The notes: generated from the letters alone by a model not told the origin. A stretch of 8,122 nt of DNA from a bacterium (GCA_029557395.1 JAKQIK010000026.1:1-8122); one strand, 5' to 3'; positions 1-6,393 are shown, counted from the first letter of the stretch. Made by a program: numbers and translations.

Positions 1-1
1 T

Positions 2-1513
2 GAGAAGCTTCAGCGTCTACTTAGTAAGCGTTATTATGAACATATCTTATCTTTGTCTCAGAGCTACTTTGACAGAGAGCTTTCTGGCAAAATTATTAAC
101 AGACTGAATCGATCGATTGAACAGATAGCAAGCTTTATGCATATGATGAGCAATAACTTTTTACAGTTCATCTTTAGCACAGTTTTTGCACTGGTTATTA
201 TTGCTTTTTATAGCTGGCCAATAGCACTATTATTATTTTTGCTTTATCCAATTTATATCTGGATGACCGTAAAAACTAGCGGAAAATGGATGGAATATCA
301 GCATCAAAAGAATAACTATCGTGATATAGCTACCGGTAGATTTGCTGAGAGCATTAATCAGATCAAGGTTGTAAAGAGTTTTATTCAAGAAAAGCGTGAA
401 CTAAAATTCTTTGACGGGCAGTATAAAGGTGTGGTGCGGGTTAATAAACCTCAGTCAAAGCTTTGGCATAAACGAGATATTCAGAGACGAATTGTCTTGA
501 ATCTGATATTTTTTGCAGTTTATATGTTGATTTTTGTGCAGGCAACAAAAGGAATGTTTACGCCCGGTCAGGCGGTGGCACTTATCCTGTATGCGATGCA
601 AATTAGGATACCAATCTTTACAATTAGTTTTTTGGTTGAAAATACCCAACGAGCAGTAGCAGACAGCAAGGATTATTTTGAGGTTATGTCGGTATCTCCT
701 GAGATAGATGATTTGGCAAATGCTACGCCAATCAAGGTCAAGACCGGCAAGATTAAGTTTGACAAAGTTTCGTTCGCTTACGGTAAACAAAAAGTAATAA
801 AAGATATTAGTTTTGAGATTGCGTCTGATACTAAAGTAGCTCTTGTTGGTGAGAGTGGTGAAGGCAAAACTACCTTAACCAACCTACTTATGCGTTTATA
901 TGAACCAAACGAGGGTAGGATATTAATAGATGGCCAGGATATTAGTCTATGCACTCAAGCTAGTCTGCGCAGTAATATCGGTGTAGTTTTTCAAGATCCG
1001 GCTTTGTTCAGTGGTACGATCAGAGAAAATATTGCCTATTCAAATAAAAATGTATCAGAAAAGGATATCATCAAAGCTTCTAAGGCCGCCAATGCCCATG
1101 ACTTTATTACTAAGTTCGAGAAATCTTATGACACCGAAATAGGTGAGCGTGGCTTGAGGCTTAGCGGTGGCCAAAAGCAACGTATAGCAATAGCTAGAGC
1201 CTTACTCAAGGACGCACCAATCTTGGTGCTAGATGAGGCAACCAGTAGTCTCGATAATAAAAGCGAGCAGATGGTACAAGAAGCACTGGAACGCCTGATG
1301 AAGGGTCGCACGACGTTAATTATTGCACACAGACTCAGTACGATTCAGCATGTTGATCAGATAATAACTTTAAGTAATGGTAGAGTTGATGAGATAGGTA
1401 GCCCTGCCGAGCTAGCTGTTACTAACGGTATTTATGCAAATCTACTGAAGTTACAGCGTGGTGATACTGACAAAGCCAAGAACAAGCTCAAAGAATATGG
1501 TCTGAAGGCCTAG
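2..1513 (+). CDS. ABC exporter half-transporter (permease-ATPase fusion), 5' truncated
   Basis: This is a membrane-embedded ATP-driven exporter subunit of the MsbA/MdlB-like type, with the permease fused to its ATPase; such proteins work as dimers. The frame is open from base 2, so the gene starts before the window, and the TTG at 53 is an internal Leu codon. The visible permease part has two hydrophobic pairs (about nt 158-280 and 490-610) separated by a soluble coupling stretch containing GRFAESINQIKVVKSF. The ATPase part has an A-loop Tyr (779-781), Walker A GESGEGKTT (848-874), a Q-loop in VFQDPALFSG, signature LSGGQ (1160-1174), Walker B ILVLDE (1220-1237), a D-loop SSLD and the H-loop His (1328-1330). 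All catalytic elements are intact. Walker A has E where S is commonest. The substrate (lipid, peptide or drug) cannot be read from the sequence. The stop is TAG. Family assignment is firm; subfamily is not. Confidence 0.95.
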   Translation, partial: EKLQRLLSKRYYEHILSLSQSYFDRELSGKIINRLNRSIEQIASFMHMMSNNFLQFIFSTVFALVIIAFYSWPIALLLFLLYPIYIWMTVKTSGKWMEYQHQKNNYRDIATGRFAESINQIKVVKSFIQEKRELKFFDGQYKGVVRVNKPQSKLWHKRDIQRRIVLNLIFFAVYMLIFVQATKGMFTPGQAVALILYAMQIRIPIFTISFLVENTQRAVADSKDYFEVMSVSPEIDDLANATPIKVKTGKIKFDKVSFAYGKQKVIKDISFEIASDTKVALVGESGEGKTTLTNLLMRLYEPNEGRILIDGQDISLCTQASLRSNIGVVFQDPALFSGTIRENIAYSNKNVSEKDIIKASKAANAHDFITKFEKSYDTEIGERGLRLSGGQKQRIAIARALLKDAPILVLDEATSSLDNKSEQMVQEALERLMKGRTTLIIAHRLSTIQHVDQIITLSNGRVDEIGSPAELAVTNGIYANLLKLQRGDTDKAKNKLKEYGLKA

Positions 1514-1545
1514 TGTTCTGATTTTTGACTAGCTAGGCTATTTTT
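1507..1545 (+). terminator. Weak candidate intrinsic terminator after the ABC gene
   Basis: GCCTAG (1508-1513, overlapping the stop codon) is the exact reverse complement of CTAGGC (1533-1538). A G-T closing pair can be added outside, and TATTTTT (1539-1545) follows. The stem is only 6-7 bp and the loop is 19 bases, so it would be inefficient. The right arm also contains the self-complementary CTAGCTAG (1529-1536). It overlaps a possible promoter. Confidence 0.35.
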
Positions 1546-1553
1546 GATAATAT
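1525..1553 (+). promoter_or_regulatory. Candidate sigma70-type promoter upstream of the inverted repeat
   Basis: TTGACT (1525-1530) matches the -35 consensus at 5 of 6 positions. GATAAT (1546-1551, 5 of 6) lies 15 bases away, and TAATAT (1548-1553, 4 of 6) lies 17 bases away. Transcription would start near 1558-1560, just before the inverted repeat, giving the LysM-CHAP gene a leader of about 160 bases. A second weak option nearer the gene is TTGATC (1631-1636) with TAGAAA (1654-1659), and TATAAA occurs at 1676-1681. Such matches are frequent in AT-rich DNA, so confidence is low. Confidence 0.3.
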
Positions 1554-1559
1554 ATTACC

Positions 1560-1607
1560 TGCAAAACTGATTATTTTATGTATTTAAACAAAATAATTAT
1601 GTTTGCA
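1560..1607. repeat. Imperfect inverted repeat, 15-16 pairs with a 12-base loop
   Basis: TGCAAA (1560-1565) pairs with TTTGCA (1602-1607). After a 2x2 mismatch, T-A and G-T pairs lead into ATTATTTT (1570-1577), which is the exact reverse complement of AAAATAAT (1590-1597); the loop is 1578-1589. No T-run follows the right arm, so it is not a classical terminator. It could be an operator dyad or a 5' leader hairpin of the downstream cell-wall gene. The rest of the 1514-1717 gap is AT-rich with no coding frame that I can support. Confidence 0.6.
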
Positions 1608-1710
1608 AGCTAGTGTGAAATAGATTATTTTTGATCAACCAGAGGTGAATATATAGAAATATTATTCATTTTTTGTATAAACTAAGTGAAACTACTAGCT
1701 GTTTTTAAAT

Positions 1711-1720
1711 AAGGAGTATG
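1711..1720 (+). promoter_or_regulatory. Shine-Dalgarno-like AAGGAG only one base from the ATG
   Basis: AAGGAG (1711-1716) is a strong anti-SD match, but only T1717 separates it from the ATG at 1718; 5-9 bases is usual. No in-frame ATG, GTG or TTG follows within the next several codons to restore spacing. A -10-like TTAAAT (1705-1710, 4 of 6) lies where it would place the transcription start at about 1717-1718, so the ATG might instead be leaderless and the AAGGAG unused. Confidence 0.45.
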
Positions 1721-2863
1721 ACTATTCGTAGCTTACCTTTACGTGCAGGCAAAACGACCGATAAACAAAATTCTAAGCCTGTGGTATCGAATAAGAATAT
1801 ATTCAATCGTTATGATATACGTAATAAACGTAATCATAAAAGAATTGTTAGATTTGGACTATTATTTGGCAATCTTACTTTGGTAGTAGCTGTATCTGCA
1901 TTGGTATTAACTAGTTCTGATGGTAATACTTCTAATATTAGTGCCTTTAGTACTGCCGAAGAATCAAAGATCTCTAATCCGTTAGACGCGCTATCTGCAA
2001 GTGATGTTGCTGTTAATATTGCTTTGGCTACCAGATTGCCAGAAGCTGGCATGGTGATTAATGATACAGATTCAGTCACCGCTGAAATTAACAGCAGTTC
2101 TGTTAATACTTATGATACTGTAATAAAACCCCAGATTCTAAGTGCAGACATAAAGACAAAATCGGATATTACCGAGTATGTGACTGTAGAAGGAGATACT
2201 ATTGAAAATCTAGCTACTAAATTTGGTGTCACCTCTGATAGTATCAAGTGGTCGAATAATTTAAATAACGCCAAGTTGGTAGCGGGTAAATCTTTGGTTA
2301 TTCCACCAGTTAACGGCATTGTCTATAGTGTGAAAGCTGGTGATAATGCTGAGAGCCTAGCTTCAAAATACAATGTCAGCAAAGAAGCTATTATAAGGTT
2401 TAATGACGCAGAGATTACGGGGCTTGTTGAAGGTGAAAGAATTTTAATCCCGGGTGGTGTCATTAAGGCGGCTCCAGCAGTCTCTAGGACAACCCCTTAC
2501 TATGCAGGTTTTGCCTTTGGCGATTCTGCTATTTATGGCTATAACGGTTATGTCCCTGGTTATTGTACGTGGTACGTTGCCAACAAGCGTATTGCTATTG
2601 GTCGACCGTTGCCAGCTAACTTGGGTAACGCTGGGCCATGGGCCAGAAGTGCTCCTAGGGCTGGGTTTATCGTCAATAACATTCCAGCAGCTGGAGATGC
2701 TGTCGTGACAGATTTAAGTAATCCAGGTCATGTTGGTTTTGTAGAGCGTGTCGATCCTGACGGGACGGTTTTTATGTCAGAGATGAATCGTCGTCGTCGA
2801 TTTGAGGTAACAACTAGAACACTTAGCCCAGCTGAAGCATCTAGGTATACCTACATACATTAG
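1718..2863 (+). CDS. Membrane-anchored LysM-LysM-CHAP peptidoglycan hydrolase candidate
   Basis: This 381-aa protein is probably exported and anchored, acting on peptidoglycan. Residues 1-43 are basic and presumably cytoplasmic, and 46-65 form one hydrophobic helix (signal anchor). A Ser/Thr/Asn-rich linker follows to about 150. LysM repeat 1 spans about 153-197 (YVTVEGDTIENLATKFGV ... VIPP) and LysM repeat 2 about 203-245 (YSVKAGDNAESLASKY ... ILIPGG); LysM domains bind N-acetylglucosamine-containing glycans. The C-terminal CHAP domain (about 260-381) shows the expected Cys283 in GYCTWYVANKR, His338 in PGHVGFVE, and a polar third residue, Glu355 or Asn357, in SEMN. CHAP domains are usually amidases or endopeptidases of the stem peptide or cross-bridge. 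The gene ends TAG, 32 bases before obgE, with no terminator between. In an episymbiont it could remodel its own wall or attack a host wall; the sequence does not decide. Confidence 0.9.
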   Translation: MTIRSLPLRAGKTTDKQNSKPVVSNKNIFNRYDIRNKRNHKRIVRFGLLFGNLTLVVAVSALVLTSSDGNTSNISAFSTAEESKISNPLDALSASDVAVNIALATRLPEAGMVINDTDSVTAEINSSSVNTYDTVIKPQILSADIKTKSDITEYVTVEGDTIENLATKFGVTSDSIKWSNNLNNAKLVAGKSLVIPPVNGIVYSVKAGDNAESLASKYNVSKEAIIRFNDAEITGLVEGERILIPGGVIKAAPAVSRTTPYYAGFAFGDSAIYGYNGYVPGYCTWYVANKRIAIGRPLPANLGNAGPWARSAPRAGFIVNNIPAAGDAVVTDLSNPGHVGFVERVDPDGTVFMSEMNRRRRFEVTTRTLSPAEASRYTYIH

Positions 2864-2880
2864 GATGATTCTAGTAAAAG

Positions 2881-2896
2881 TGTTATAATATATAGA
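2881..2896 (+). promoter_or_regulatory. Perfect extended -10 promoter of obgE (leaderless)
   Basis: TGTTATAAT (2881-2889) is an exact TGn-TATAAT extended -10. Six bases (2890-2895) separate the hexamer from the ATG at 2896, so the usual start site, about 7 bases after the hexamer, is the A of the ATG. No Shine-Dalgarno sequence precedes the gene. No good -35 is visible, which extended -10 promoters tolerate. The element sits in the 32-base gap after the LysM-CHAP gene. Confidence 0.75.
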
Positions 2897-4176
2897 TGTT
2901 TGTTGATAAAGTAAGAGTAAATTTGTCGGCTGGTAATGGTGGCAATGGTGTTGTTAGTTTTCGTCATGAGATATATGTTGACCGTGGTGGTCCCGATGGT
3001 GGAGACGGTGGAGACGGTGGCGATATTATTATGAAGGCTAGTCGCAATCAAAATACACTGGCTAATTTCAGATTTCAGAAGACATTGCAGGCTGAAGACG
3101 GTGGCAATGGCTCTAAGCAAAAAAAGCACGGTAAAAGTGGCAAAGATATGGTTATTCAAGTGCCTGTTGGTACTGTTGTAACTGATGAAAAAGGTGGTGA
3201 GCTGGCCGACCTCAAGGAAGATGGTCAGGAGGCTATCATTGCTTACGGTGGCAAGGGTGGATTTGGTAATGCTCATTTTGTGAGTTCTGTTAGGCAAGCT
3301 CCAAAAATTGCCGAGAAAGGTGAGCCCGGCGATGAATTTGCGGTTACGCTTGAGCTGAAGATGATTGCGGATGTTGGCCTGGTGGGCTTGCCCAATGCTG
3401 GTAAGTCAACCCTAATTAGCGTTATTAGTAATGCTAGACCAGAGATTGCAAATTATCCATTCACAACTATAAAACCAAACCTAGGCGTAGTTGATATCGA
3501 TAAAGATACATCATTATTATTTGCTGATATCCCGGGACTTATTGAGGGTGCTAGTGATGGTAAGGGTTTGGGTGATGAATTTTTGCGTCATGTTGAACGC
3601 ACAAAAGTGTTGGTACATCTTATCGATGCTTATCAGAATGACCCAGTTGGGGCTTATAAGACGATTCAATCAGAGCTTGCAAGCTACAAGACTGATCTCA
3701 GTAAACGGCCACAGATTGTAGTTCTAACCAAGATCGAAGGTCTAGATGAGGAGATAATCAGTTCTATACTCACATCACTTCAGCCATTGGCACCTACCGA
3801 AGTGCCTCTTATGGCGATATCATCGCAGAGTCGTCAAGGCCTAAAGGAGCTGCTATACGAGGTTAAATCTCAGGTAGCAACTGCTCGAATCAAAGAAAGT
3901 GCAGAAAAGGCAGAAAATCCAGATAATGGCTTACCAATCTATACTCTTAGGCAGGACGAACAAGCTTGGAAGGTTGTCAAACGCGATGAGGACTGGCTAG
4001 TCAGAGGAAAAAAAATTGAAAGATTTGCGATTCGTACAGATTATGAAAGTGAAGAAGGCGTGCGACGTCTCAAGGATATTATGCGAAAAATGGGTATAAT
4101 GCGCGAGCTCGAGAAACAAGGTATCGAAAAAGGCCAACAGATAGAAATTGGTACAGTGGCTAGCATCGAATACTAA
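2896..4176 (+). CDS. obgE: Obg family GTPase ObgE/CgtA (50S ribosome assembly, stress)
   Basis: Obg is an essential GTPase that binds the 50S subunit and acts late in its assembly. The 426-aa product has the full architecture. The glycine-rich Obg fold (1-157) begins MFVDKVRVNLSAGNGGNG, which fixes the start. The G domain (about 158-330) has G1 GLPNAGKST (164-172), switch I around YPFTTIKPN, G3 DIPG (211-214) and G5 around AISSQS. The C-terminal OCT domain (about 348-426) contains the expected GKKIERFAIRTDYES and ends near TVASIEY. The unusual point is G4: residues 278-281 read TKIE instead of NKxD, replacing the Asp that normally recognises guanine. The rest of the fold is intact, so this is not decay. 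Transcription probably starts at the ATG from its own extended -10. The stop is TAA. Confidence 0.97.
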   Translation: MFVDKVRVNLSAGNGGNGVVSFRHEIYVDRGGPDGGDGGDGGDIIMKASRNQNTLANFRFQKTLQAEDGGNGSKQKKHGKSGKDMVIQVPVGTVVTDEKGGELADLKEDGQEAIIAYGGKGGFGNAHFVSSVRQAPKIAEKGEPGDEFAVTLELKMIADVGLVGLPNAGKSTLISVISNARPEIANYPFTTIKPNLGVVDIDKDTSLLFADIPGLIEGASDGKGLGDEFLRHVERTKVLVHLIDAYQNDPVGAYKTIQSELASYKTDLSKRPQIVVLTKIEGLDEEIISSILTSLQPLAPTEVPLMAISSQSRQGLKELLYEVKSQVATARIKESAEKAENPDNGLPIYTLRQDEQAWKVVKRDEDWLVRGKKIERFAIRTDYESEEGVRRLKDIMRKMGIMRELEKQGIEKGQQIEIGTVASIEY

Positions 4177-4179
4177 GTA

Positions 4180-4207
4180 ATCTATTTTACGAACCATAGA
4201 TATTTTT
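4180..4207 (+). terminator. Weak AT-rich hairpin after obgE
   Basis: ATCTAT (4180-4185) pairs with ATAGAT (4196-4201) across a 10-base loop, followed by ATTTTT (4202-4207). The stem has only one G-C pair, so efficiency would be poor. TATTTTA (4183-4189) could alternatively pair with TAAAATA (4214-4220). Confidence 0.25.
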
Positions 4208-4221
4208 AGTAGATAAAATAA

Positions 4222-4241
4222 TGCTACACTAATAATACGTT
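4222..4241 (+). promoter_or_regulatory. Candidate -10 region of sbcB with little or no leader
   Basis: TGCTACACT (4222-4230) resembles an extended -10 (TGn plus a 4-of-6 hexamer), giving a start near 4237 and a 5-base leader. AATAAT (4231-4236, 5 of 6) would put the start at about 4242-4243, on the ATG. No Shine-Dalgarno motif lies in front of the ATG, which agrees with leaderless or near-leaderless initiation. Neither -10 is as good as that of obgE. Confidence 0.4.
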
Positions 4242-5687
4242 ATGAGTGCAAGTTTTTATTTTTATGATCTTGAAACTAGCGGAATTAATCCTCGGAGTGC
4301 TAGGATTATGCAATTTGCTGGGCAGAGGACCGATATGGAGCTCAGGCCATTATCTGAACCTGATAATTTGATGATTAAACTAACAGAAGATATTTTGCCA
4401 GAGCCCGATGCAGTCCTCGTGACTGGTATTACGCCTCAGGCTACTAACGTAGATGGTATTACTGAGGCTGAGTTTTTGAAATATTTTGAAAATAGCATAG
4501 CTCAACCAGAAACTATTTTTGTTGGGTATAATAATGTTCGATTTGATGATGAGTTTATGCGGTTTGCGCATTATAGGAATTTTTTTGATGCCTATGAATG
4601 GTCATGGCGTGACCATAGGTCTAGGTGGGATCTCCTTGATGTAATCCGTATGACCAGAGCGCTGAGGCCCGAGGGTATTGAATGGCCATTTGCACCCGAT
4701 GGGAAGCCAAGTAACAAGCTTGAGTTATTAACTTCTGTAAATGGCCTAGATCATCAAAACGCCCATGACGCTCTCAGCGATGTTTACGCCACTATAGCGG
4801 TAGCCAGATTGCTCAAAAATAAACAACCTCGATTGTTTGATTATCTTTTGAATACCCGGGATAAACAGGCGGTCAAGGATTTGGTTGAAGCAGGTAAGCC
4901 TTTTGTTTATTCAAGTGGCAAATATCCCAATAGTTATCAAAAGACTACTGTAGCAGTTAGCCTTGGGGCGCATCCAGGAAAGCAAGGAGTGTTAGTCTAT
5001 GATCTAAGGCGTAATCCCGAAGATTTTGTTCATATGATGCCTCCGGAACTTGCTCTAGCTTGGCGAACTTATCCAGAGGATGAGACGATGAGGTTCCCGG
5101 TAAAAACTTTACAGTTTAACCGCTGTCCAGCAGTGGCACCGCTATCGGTTGTGATTAGTGATACAGTGGCTCGTGATAATATCAAGCTTGATATTGAAAC
5201 TATTAATACAAATTATGAAAAACTGTTAGGGTATCCAAACTTTGTAAATAATTTGCGTACGGCCTTAAAGATACTGGATAAAAAACAACAAACCGAACTT
5301 CTAGCAAGTAGTACCGAAGTCGACGCACAACTTTATGATGGCTTTTTTAATGATCGGGACAGAACTGCGATGTCGGTTGTACGAGCAGCCGAAGCTGATG
5401 AAATTGCCTCTCTTGATATAGAGTTCGAGGACAAACGACTAACTGAACTTTTGCCACTCTATAAGGCTAGAAATTTCAAGAGTAGACTAGATACCGATCA
5501 GATTTCTGCCTGGGAAAAGCATCGCTATCAATATCTTTTATCGGGTGGTGAATCTAGTCGGGCAAATAAATTTTATAAGCGACTTCAGGAACTCTCTGAG
5601 CGAAAAGATTTGTCTGCCAACGACTCCTATCTTTTAGAAGAATTAAAACTTTATGCTGATTCGATAATGCCAGATGAGAGTACTTAG
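4242..5687 (+). CDS. sbcB: Exodeoxyribonuclease I (SbcB/ExoI), DnaQ-fold 3'-5' ssDNA exonuclease
   Basis: Exonuclease I degrades single-stranded DNA 3' to 5', releasing mononucleotides, and acts in recombination and mismatch repair. The 481-aa length is close to the 475 aa of the E. coli enzyme. The exonuclease domain (about 1-190) shows Exo I acids Asp9 and Glu11 (FYDLETSG), Exo II in GYNNVRFDDE (95-104, with Asp102/Asp103), and Exo III His175 and Asp180 in NAHDALSDVYATIA. The strings SRWDLLDV, RALRPEGI, ITPQ and QPRLFDYL match the enterobacterial ExoI family closely. The remainder corresponds to the SH3-like and helical C-terminal regions that form the ssDNA groove, including the NRCPAVAPLS segment. 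It starts 65 bases after obgE without an SD and ends TAG, 13 bases before the end of a convergent gene. No active-site residue appears lost. Lateral origin from Proteobacteria is possible but not shown. Confidence 0.95.
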   Translation: MSASFYFYDLETSGINPRSARIMQFAGQRTDMELRPLSEPDNLMIKLTEDILPEPDAVLVTGITPQATNVDGITEAEFLKYFENSIAQPETIFVGYNNVRFDDEFMRFAHYRNFFDAYEWSWRDHRSRWDLLDVIRMTRALRPEGIEWPFAPDGKPSNKLELLTSVNGLDHQNAHDALSDVYATIAVARLLKNKQPRLFDYLLNTRDKQAVKDLVEAGKPFVYSSGKYPNSYQKTTVAVSLGAHPGKQGVLVYDLRRNPEDFVHMMPPELALAWRTYPEDETMRFPVKTLQFNRCPAVAPLSVVISDTVARDNIKLDIETINTNYEKLLGYPNFVNNLRTALKILDKKQQTELLASSTEVDAQLYDGFFNDRDRTAMSVVRAAEADEIASLDIEFEDKRLTELLPLYKARNFKSRLDTDQISAWEKHRYQYLLSGGESSRANKFYKRLQELSERKDLSANDSYLLEELKLYADSIMPDEST

Positions 5688-5700
5688 CCTAGTTGCGTTG

Positions 5701-5880
5701 CTATAGGGTAATGAGTTGTATGGCGATTATTTTGCGAGCTCTGCGCCTAATTTGGGCGTAGTTATAGTACCAAAACGTAGAGTAGACTACTGCCATAGTA
5801 GCAACTGCAAGGACAAAGTTATTGAATGTTATTTGGAATGTAGTTCCAGGAACGTAACCTAAAATAATAAAATTTAGCAT
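5701..5880 (-). CDS. 59-aa single-span membrane protein of unknown function
   Basis: I do not recognise this protein. It has a short N-terminal hydrophobic stretch with a VPGTTFQITF turn (10-19), one strong hydrophobic segment (about 21-40, ending FWYYNY) and a basic patch RRRARK (45-50), suggesting one transmembrane span with a basic side facing the cytoplasm. I choose the ATG at 5880 rather than the in-frame GTG at 5889, because the GTG lies inside GAGAGGTGG, a good Shine-Dalgarno match 5 bases before the ATG. The longer form would add three residues. It is supported as a real gene by a consensus promoter, a proper SD and a plausible membrane topology. It ends TAG and converges on sbcB, with 13 bases between them and no clear terminator. 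The gene upstream in the same direction (63 bases away) also encodes a membrane protein. Confidence 0.75.
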   Translation of the reverse strand: MLNFIILGYVPGTTFQITFNNFVLAVATMAVVYSTFWYYNYAQIRRRARKIIAIQLITL

Positions 5881-5885
5881 AATTG

Positions 5886-5894
5886 CCACCTCTC
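5886..5894 (-). promoter_or_regulatory. Shine-Dalgarno site that sets the start of the 59-aa gene
   Basis: On the minus strand GAGAGGTGG (5894 down to 5886) precedes the ATG at 5880 by five bases. It contains AGGTG, complementary to the 16S rRNA 3' end. It overlaps the alternative GTG start (5889), arguing against that start. Confidence 0.6.
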
Positions 5895-5904
5895 TTTAAG
5901 CTGG

Positions 5905-5933
5905 ATTATACGACTCTATAGACTAGTTGTCAA
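5905..5933 (-). promoter_or_regulatory. Exact consensus sigma70 promoter of the 59-aa gene
   Basis: On the minus strand TTGACA (5933 down to 5928) is followed by exactly 17 bases and TATAAT (5910 down to 5905): both hexamers and the spacer are at consensus. Transcription should start near 5898, giving a leader of about 18 bases that contains the SD. It lies in the gap after the PGPGW-like gene. Confidence 0.9.
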
Positions 5934-5943
5934 TAATATTTTA

Positions 5944-6393
5944 TTAAAGCTTATGCTTGAGGAATTTTGTTGTGCGCCTATATATTTTTTTAAGTAGCTT
6001 TGAAAAACTATCAAACCTATTTCGATTGACTAGAAATATAAATAGGCTAAAGAAAATAACTAATATTGCAAATCCTTCGATGAGCCTACTATCAAACTTA
6101 TACAGCAATAAACTTGCCGTTATCATGGCAGTAGTTGCAACAATATCATAGGCACGTTTAATCCATTCGATATTTGGGAAGAGCCATTTTTTGATACTGA
6201 CCCCTTTTAATTTGGCTGTCGATAGCCAGCGCTCTGCCCAATCATGATTGACTGCTAGCAAGCTTAGTCCTAATAAGAACAGCGGAATACCGCCCGGACC
6301 TGGTAACCAGCCAAATAATATAACACCAATAAAACAAAGCACGGCTAAAAAGTCGAAAACAAATATTTTGCCGAATCGTTTGAGCCAGTTCAT
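5944..6393 (-). CDS. PGPGW-like four-span integral membrane protein
   Basis: This 149-aa protein has four hydrophobic segments (about 9-29, 33-48, 82-98 and 103-122) and a strongly basic C-terminal tail (about 124-149, rich in K and R) likely facing the cytoplasm. The turn between spans 1 and 2 reads GWLPGPGGIP (28-37), then LFLLGLSLLA and NHDWAERWL. This resembles the putative transmembrane PGPGW family (PGPG turn followed by a hydrophobic segment and a W-A-R-like helix), with the family's final W replaced by G. The biochemical role of that family is not established, so none is assigned. It starts at ATG 6393 with no SD and an extended -10 eight bases upstream. It ends TAA and is followed by the separately promoted 59-aa membrane protein gene. 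Assignment to the family is by motif only. Confidence 0.85.
   Translation of the reverse strand: MNWLKRFGKIFVFDFLAVLCFIGVILFGWLPGPGGIPLFLLGLSLLAVNHDWAERWLSTAKLKGVSIKKWLFPNIEWIKRAYDIVATTAMITASLLLYKFDSRLIEGFAILVIFFSLFIFLVNRNRFDSFSKLLKKIYRRTTKFLKHKL

Noticed and set aside
53..55. TTG as the start codon of the ABC gene
   Set aside because: The same frame is open back to base 2 with sensible permease sequence, so the TTG is an internal Leu and the gene is truncated by the window edge.
2454..2708. 84-aa open frame within the LysM-CHAP gene in another frame
   Set aside because: Out-of-frame shadow of the CHAP domain whose Cys and His motifs are in the main frame; no frameshift is needed.
2992..3022. 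Short tandem repeat GGTGGAGAC-like in obgE
   Set aside because: It encodes the normal GGDGGDGGD-type glycine-rich segment of the Obg fold and is expected in this family.
2860..3297. 145-aa open frame on the minus strand, antisense to obgE
   Set aside because: It results from the glycine- and Asp-rich codon pattern of the Obg domain read backwards; no SD, no recognisable domain, and it lies fully over a certain gene.
5688..5708. Possible bidirectional terminator between the convergent sbcB and 59-aa genes
   Set aside because: Only a 4-bp stem (CCTA/TAGG) without a T-run can be drawn.
5887..5889. GTG start for the small minus-strand protein (62 aa)
   Set aside because: The GTG lies inside the best Shine-Dalgarno match; the ATG nine bases later has correct spacing.
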